NCBI RefSeq assembly: GCF_004122095.1
Contig: NZ_SAWZ01000007.1
Location: 62,001-126,000 of the forward strand
DNA length: 64,000 nt
From: Pseudoxanthomonas composti
GTDB lineage: Bacteria; Pseudomonadota; Gammaproteobacteria; Xanthomonadales; Xanthomonadaceae
Reading direction: 5' to 3'
The position numbers were made by a program, and so were the translations under genes. Shown one piece after another: positions 60,933 to 64,000 of this stretch (within the stretch, counting starts at the first letter, position 1; every line of letters starts with the position of its first letter). The notes below the pieces were generated by a model, which had not been told where the DNA came from, ran no database searches, and was given only the letters and a program-made list of their open reading frames with translations.

Positions 60933-62039
60933 ATGCTGCGCCTGTTCGCGCTGGCCGCCGTCTGTTGCCTGTGGCTGGCGGCCTGCATTCCTCCCACCTC
61001 GACCTCGCTGAGCGAACGCCTGATCGCGCCGGGCGGCGCATCGCCATTGCTGGAGCACGCGCGAGTGGAAGCGCTGCTGGCGCGGCTGCCGACCCGCAGC
61101 GGCATGGCCGAGGGCGCCGACGGCGTGCAGCTGTTCTGGCGCGCCCTGGATCCGGGTAACTACCAGCTGGACTATCGCTACGCCGGCAACCCGCAGGGCT
61201 CTGCGCTGCAGCAGGTGGCCTTCGACGTGCACTTCCAGCGACCCACCGAGCCGGTGGCCCCGCGCGGCACGGTGGTGCTGCTGCACGGCTGGATGATGGA
61301 TGGCGATTCGCTCATGCCCTGGGCGCTGCAGCTGGCCCAGGCCGGTTATCGCACCATCAGCCTGGACCTGCGCAACCATGGGCGCTCCGGCCACGGCCCG
61401 GCCGGCTATGGCACCCGCGAGGCGCAGGACGTGGCCAGGGTCGTGCGCACCCTGCGCGCGCAGGGCGAAGTCAGCGGACCGCTGTACCTGTTCGGGGTGT
61501 CCTATGGGGCGGCCACGGCCAGCTTCGCCGCCGAGCGGCTCGGCCCCGAGGTGCAGGGCGTGGTGGTGATGGAATCCTTCGCCAACGCCGGGCGTGGCAT
61601 CCGCGACATGGTCCCGCACATGCTCAGCAGCCGCCCGGACACGCTCAAGGCCACCGCGATGACGCTCTACGCCCGCCTGGTCTACGCGCGTCAGGACCTC
61701 GATGCGGTGATCGCCGCGGCCGATGCGCGGCTCGCGCTGGACCTGGACAAGGTCGACGTGCGTCAGGCCCTGCACGACACGCCCAGCTGCGTGCTGGTGC
61801 TGCACGGCCAGGCCGACCAGCACATCCCGGTGGCGCACGGACGGCTGCTGGCCCAGGCCTCGTCGCGCACGCATTACTTGGAAGTGCCTGGCGAGACTCA
61901 CCTGAGTCTGCCGATGCGGCTGGATCGCCTGGGGGCCACCGTCGATGACTGGCTGGCCCGCAGCGGCGACCCCGGCCACTGCCCTGCGCCGTTGCCGGTG
62001 GGGCCCGCGCCGGCCGCCTCGGCGCTGGCCTCGCGCTGA
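60933..62039 (+). CDS. Alpha/beta-hydrolase lipoprotein
   Basis: A 368-residue protein with a lipobox (LAAC, Cys 18) after a hydrophobic signal, so it is a lipid-anchored envelope protein. Hydrolase core from about residue 105: HGWMMDGDSL (oxyanion), SLDLRNHGRSGHG, nucleophile Ser 190 in GVSYGAA, acid Asp in LHGQADQHIP, and His in VPGETHLSL. It is probably an esterase or peptidase. A GTG at 60918 is an alternative start. It is followed head-on by the MocA-like gene (2 bases between stops). Confidence 0.85.
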   Translation: MLRLFALAAVCCLWLAACIPPTSTSLSERLIAPGGASPLLEHARVEALLARLPTRSGMAEGADGVQLFWRALDPGNYQLDYRYAGNPQGSALQQVAFDVHFQRPTEPVAPRGTVVLLHGWMMDGDSLMPWALQLAQAGYRTISLDLRNHGRSGHGPAGYGTREAQDVARVVRTLRAQGEVSGPLYLFGVSYGAATASFAAERLGPEVQGVVVMESFANAGRGIRDMVPHMLSSRPDTLKATAMTLYARLVYARQDLDAVIAAADARLALDLDKVDVRQALHDTPSCVLVLHGQADQHIPVAHGRLLAQASSRTHYLEVPGETHLSLPMRLDRLGATVDDWLARSGDPGHCPAPLPVGPAPAASALASR

Positions 62040-62041
62040 TC

Positions 62042-62665
62042 TCAGCCGGCCTGGTCCGGATCCAGCCAACCACGCGCGATGGCCGCGCGCACGTCCTCGG
62101 GCGTATCCAGATCGAGCGCCAGCGCCGGCGCAGGTACGCGCGCGATGCTGGCAGCGTCTTCGCCATTGAGCAGCCCGCGCAAGCCCGCATCCCCCTGCAG
62201 GGGCGCGTCGGCAAGCTCGCGCCAGGGGATGACCGCCGGGACGCCCAGTCGCGCGCCGTGGACGGTGGCGGCGCAACCGCGCGCCGTCGCGCGGGCGGCG
62301 GTCAACAGGGCCTGCAGATGGGTCGTTTCCAGCGCCGGCTGGTCGCAGACCAGGAACAGCACCGATCCCACTTCGCTCTCCAGCGAGCTCGAACCCAGCG
62401 CCTCACGCGCGCGCCGCACGCTGCTGGACAGCCCCGAGGCCCAGTGCGGGTTGTCCACGCGCTCGATCCCCTGCAGATCCAGGCAGCCCGCGATCGCCTC
62501 GGCCTGCGCGCCCAGCACCAGCAGCGTGCGCCGCGGCTGCGTGGACCGCGCCAGGCCTAGCGCACGCTGCACCAGCGCCTGGCCATCGCGTTGCAGCAGT
62601 TGCTTGGGCCGTCCAAGCCGGCGGCTGCCGCCCGCGGCCAGCACCACGGCCACGTGCTCGCTCAT
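62042..62665 (-). CDS. MocA/MobA-like nucleotidyltransferase
   Basis: A 207-residue protein: VVLAAGGSRRLGRPKQLLQR (nucleotide-binding loop), NPHWASGLSSSVRRA, and FLVCDQPALETTHLQAL with the metal-binding Asp. These match molybdenum-cofactor cytidylyltransferases such as MocA. It is coupled to the XdhC gene (ATGA overlap). The pair would prepare a cytosine-dinucleotide cofactor for a xanthine-dehydrogenase-family enzyme encoded outside the window. Confidence 0.88.
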   Translation of the reverse strand: MSEHVAVVLAAGGSRRLGRPKQLLQRDGQALVQRALGLARSTQPRRTLLVLGAQAEAIAGCLDLQGIERVDNPHWASGLSSSVRRAREALGSSSLESEVGSVLFLVCDQPALETTHLQALLTAARATARGCAATVHGARLGVPAVIPWRELADAPLQGDAGLRGLLNGEDAASIARVPAPALALDLDTPEDVRAAIARGWLDPDQAG

Positions 62666-63660
62666 CCGGCGCGTCCGTGACGCCAGGCCTGCAGCTGCGC
62701 GGCAATGCTCAAGGAGATCGCCTCGGCGCCCTGCCCGCCCAGGTCCAGGCCCACCGGCGAGCGCAGGCGTGGGGCCAGCGCCTCGCGCGCGGCAGCCGGC
62801 AGCAGCTTGAACAGGTCCTCGCGCCGCCGCGACGGGCCCAGCAAGCCGATGAAGGGCACCGCGGTATCGGCCAGGAGCTCCAGGGTTTCTCGATCCAGCT
62901 CGAAGTTGTGGTGCATCACCAGCACCGCGTCGGGCGCGCCGTCACGCCAGCCCGCCACCACCGCCGCTGGCGCCTGCTCCTGCAGGCGGTCGGCCGCGTG
63001 CGGCGCGGGCGGCTGCGGCAGCCAGCGCGCACGCCGCTCGACCAGGCTGGTGATCCAGCCGGCGTCGCGCAGCAGGGGCAGCAGGAACGGCGTCTCCGGC
63101 CCGCCGCCGAACACAGCAACCTGCGGCGGCGGCGCCAGGGTGAAGGCCACCTGCGCCGCGCTGGCAAGCCCGGTGCAGGGCAGCGTCCAGCGCTGATCGC
63201 CAGCGACGAGCGCCACGCTGCCGCCATCGCCGATCAGCTCCAGCGCGATCGGCAAGGCCTGTCCCTGCCACCAGGCATCCACCGCCGCGTCCCAGCCCGG
63301 CACCTGGGCCAGCGGCAACAGCATCAGGTGCAGGCGCCCGCGGCAGCCCACGGCAGAGCCGGACAGCAGGTCCTCGTCATCGCGCGTGTCGATGTCCATC
63401 CAGTCCACGTGCCCGGCCTGGGCTGCCGCCTGCGCGCGTTGGGCGATCTCCGGCTCCAGGCAACCACCGCTCAGCCAGCCGACCTGCTCACCGCTGGCGC
63501 CGAACAGCGCCATCGCCCCGCGCCGTGCATAGGTGGAGCCTTCGGTCTGGACCACCATGACCAGCGTCGCCGCATCGCCTCCTCGCACCGCCTCGCGCGC
63601 GGCCTGCATGACGCGGCGATGCACCTGCGCCATCGTCTGGGTGTGTGTGTCAGTCGTCAT
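62662..63660 (-). CDS. XdhC/CoxI-family molybdenum-enzyme maturation factor
   Basis: A 332-residue protein. The N-terminal XdhC domain has VVQTEGSTYARRGAMALF and LSGGCLEPEIAQRAQ. The C-terminal Rossmann-like domain has AVFGGGPETPFLLPLLRDAG and later LLGPSRRREDLFKLL. XdhC proteins bind Mo cofactor, sulfurate it and insert it into their partner enzymes. The gene overlaps the MocA-like gene by ATGA and is transcribed first. Confidence 0.9.
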   Translation of the reverse strand: MTTDTHTQTMAQVHRRVMQAAREAVRGGDAATLVMVVQTEGSTYARRGAMALFGASGEQVGWLSGGCLEPEIAQRAQAAAQAGHVDWMDIDTRDDEDLLSGSAVGCRGRLHLMLLPLAQVPGWDAAVDAWWQGQALPIALELIGDGGSVALVAGDQRWTLPCTGLASAAQVAFTLAPPPQVAVFGGGPETPFLLPLLRDAGWITSLVERRARWLPQPPAPHAADRLQEQAPAAVVAGWRDGAPDAVLVMHHNFELDRETLELLADTAVPFIGLLGPSRRREDLFKLLPAAAREALAPRLRSPVGLDLGGQGAEAISLSIAAQLQAWRHGRAG

Positions 63661-63672
63661 CGACGCACTGTG

Positions 63673-64000
63673 TCATCGCTCGCGTACCGGCGCTGTCGAG
63701 CCGGCAATGCCCACCGGACCCTGCCTGCAGCGCAGCAAGCCTTGCCCCATGAACACCGCCAGGCCCGCCCAGATCAGCCCAAAGCCAAGCAGGCGCGCGT
63801 GGTCGAACGGCTCGCCCATGACCAGCACGCCGGCCAGCAGTTGCAGGGTCGGCGCGATGTACTGCAGCAGCCCGATCAGCGTCAGCGGCACGCGCCGCAC
63901 GCCATAGGCGAACCACACCAGCGGCACGGCGGTCATCGCCCCGCCCAGCACCAGCAACAGATCGATGCGCCAGCCCCAGCCGCCGAGGAAGCCGCCATCC
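63673..64000 (-). CDS. RarD/EamA-type transporter, 3' part only
   Basis: The frame runs off the window edge. About 108 codons: GGDGGFLGGWGWRIDLLLVL-like start (visible from 63999), then TAVPLVWFAYGVRRVPLTLI, LLQYIAPTLQLLAGVLVMGE, FDHARLLGFGLIWAGLAVF and a short tail. This is the C-terminal end of a RarD-like EamA permease with its last three spans. It lies 12 bases upstream of the XdhC gene on the same strand, so possibly one transcript. Confidence 0.85.
   Translation of the reverse strand, partial: DGGFLGGWGWRIDLLLVLGGAMTAVPLVWFAYGVRRVPLTLIGLLQYIAPTLQLLAGVLVMGEPFDHARLLGFGLIWAGLAVFMGQGLLRCRQGPVGIAGSTAPVRER

Noticed and set aside
1..64000. tRNA, rRNA or prophage genes
   Set aside because: I saw no cloverleaf-type sequence, no ribosomal RNA segments and no integrase, capsid or tail genes. 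The holin-superfamily hit at 45191 is the housekeeping YqjE type.

Overview
The window is GC-rich chromosomal DNA with the gene content and repeat style of a Lysobacterales (Xanthomonadaceae) gammaproteobacterium close to Stenotrophomonas, Pseudoxanthomonas or Xanthomonas. The main pointers are an XAC0095-type protein, a split B12-dependent ribonucleotide reductase beside a lysine/alanine-rich histone H1-like protein, an RraB-like protein, palindromic REP elements of the GGGAGCGGCTTCAGCCGCG kind, and a DegQ-type protease. The genus cannot be fixed from the sequence alone.

Layout. 1-6 kb: small stress-type and hypothetical proteins, with a four-unit array of double hairpins at 2972-3410. 6-11.3 kb: a LysR regulator, then a type-I-secretion-like trio (ABC exporter, HlyD adaptor, TolC-like channel) whose ABC protein has lost every ATPase motif. 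11.6-16.4 kb: an M28 peptidase, a TetR regulator facing a saccharopine-dehydrogenase-like oxidoreductase across two palindromic operators, a second double-hairpin array, and an Hsp20. 16.7-26.4 kb: a patchy accessory stretch with a membrane-anchored gluzincin, an epoxide hydrolase, a MarR/NmrA-like pair with a 199-bp tandem duplication, and a deletion scar that joins two truncated genes. 26.4-31.1 kb: a GAF protein and a divergent arsenic locus. Its genes (ArsR, Acr3; ArsH, ArsC, ArsN2 and a PAT/ArsN1-type acetyltransferase) cover arsenate, arsenite, organoarsenicals and possibly the antibiotic arsinothricin.

31.2-38.2 kb: an XAC0095-family gene, then a visibly AT-richer 5.6-kb island with two overlapping genes. 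One encodes a nitrilase-fold protein with an intact E-K-C triad; the other a 1214-residue Rad50/SMC-like ATPase with a CxxC hook and an unrecognised 200-residue N-terminal domain. The far side of the island carries a decayed copy of the XAC0095 leader and first codons, so the insert is bracketed by direct repeats. It reads like an uncharacterised, probably defensive, conflict system and is the strongest candidate for a new system here.

38.3-43.1 kb: RraB-like protein, NrdJb, H1-like protein and NrdJa, with two NrdR-type boxes upstream of nrdJa and a repeat inserted in frame inside nrdJb. 43.2-49.8 kb: DegQ, a YqjD/YqjE/YqjK-like cluster, an AI-2E/PerM exporter, a HAD phosphatase and an M17 aminopeptidase. 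49.8-60.8 kb: a diguanylate cyclase, a DesK/DesR-like two-component system downstream of its ABC exporter, and a divergent MacA/MacB-like export operon with two FtsX-type permeases. 60.9-64 kb: an alpha/beta-hydrolase lipoprotein, a MocA-like/XdhC pair and the end of a RarD-type transporter.

A theme running through the window is intergenic repeats. Five gaps hold a GAGGAGTGAG-type array followed by its reverse complement, so each gap can fold into a long hairpin. One locus carries a sequence variant that is matched in both arms.
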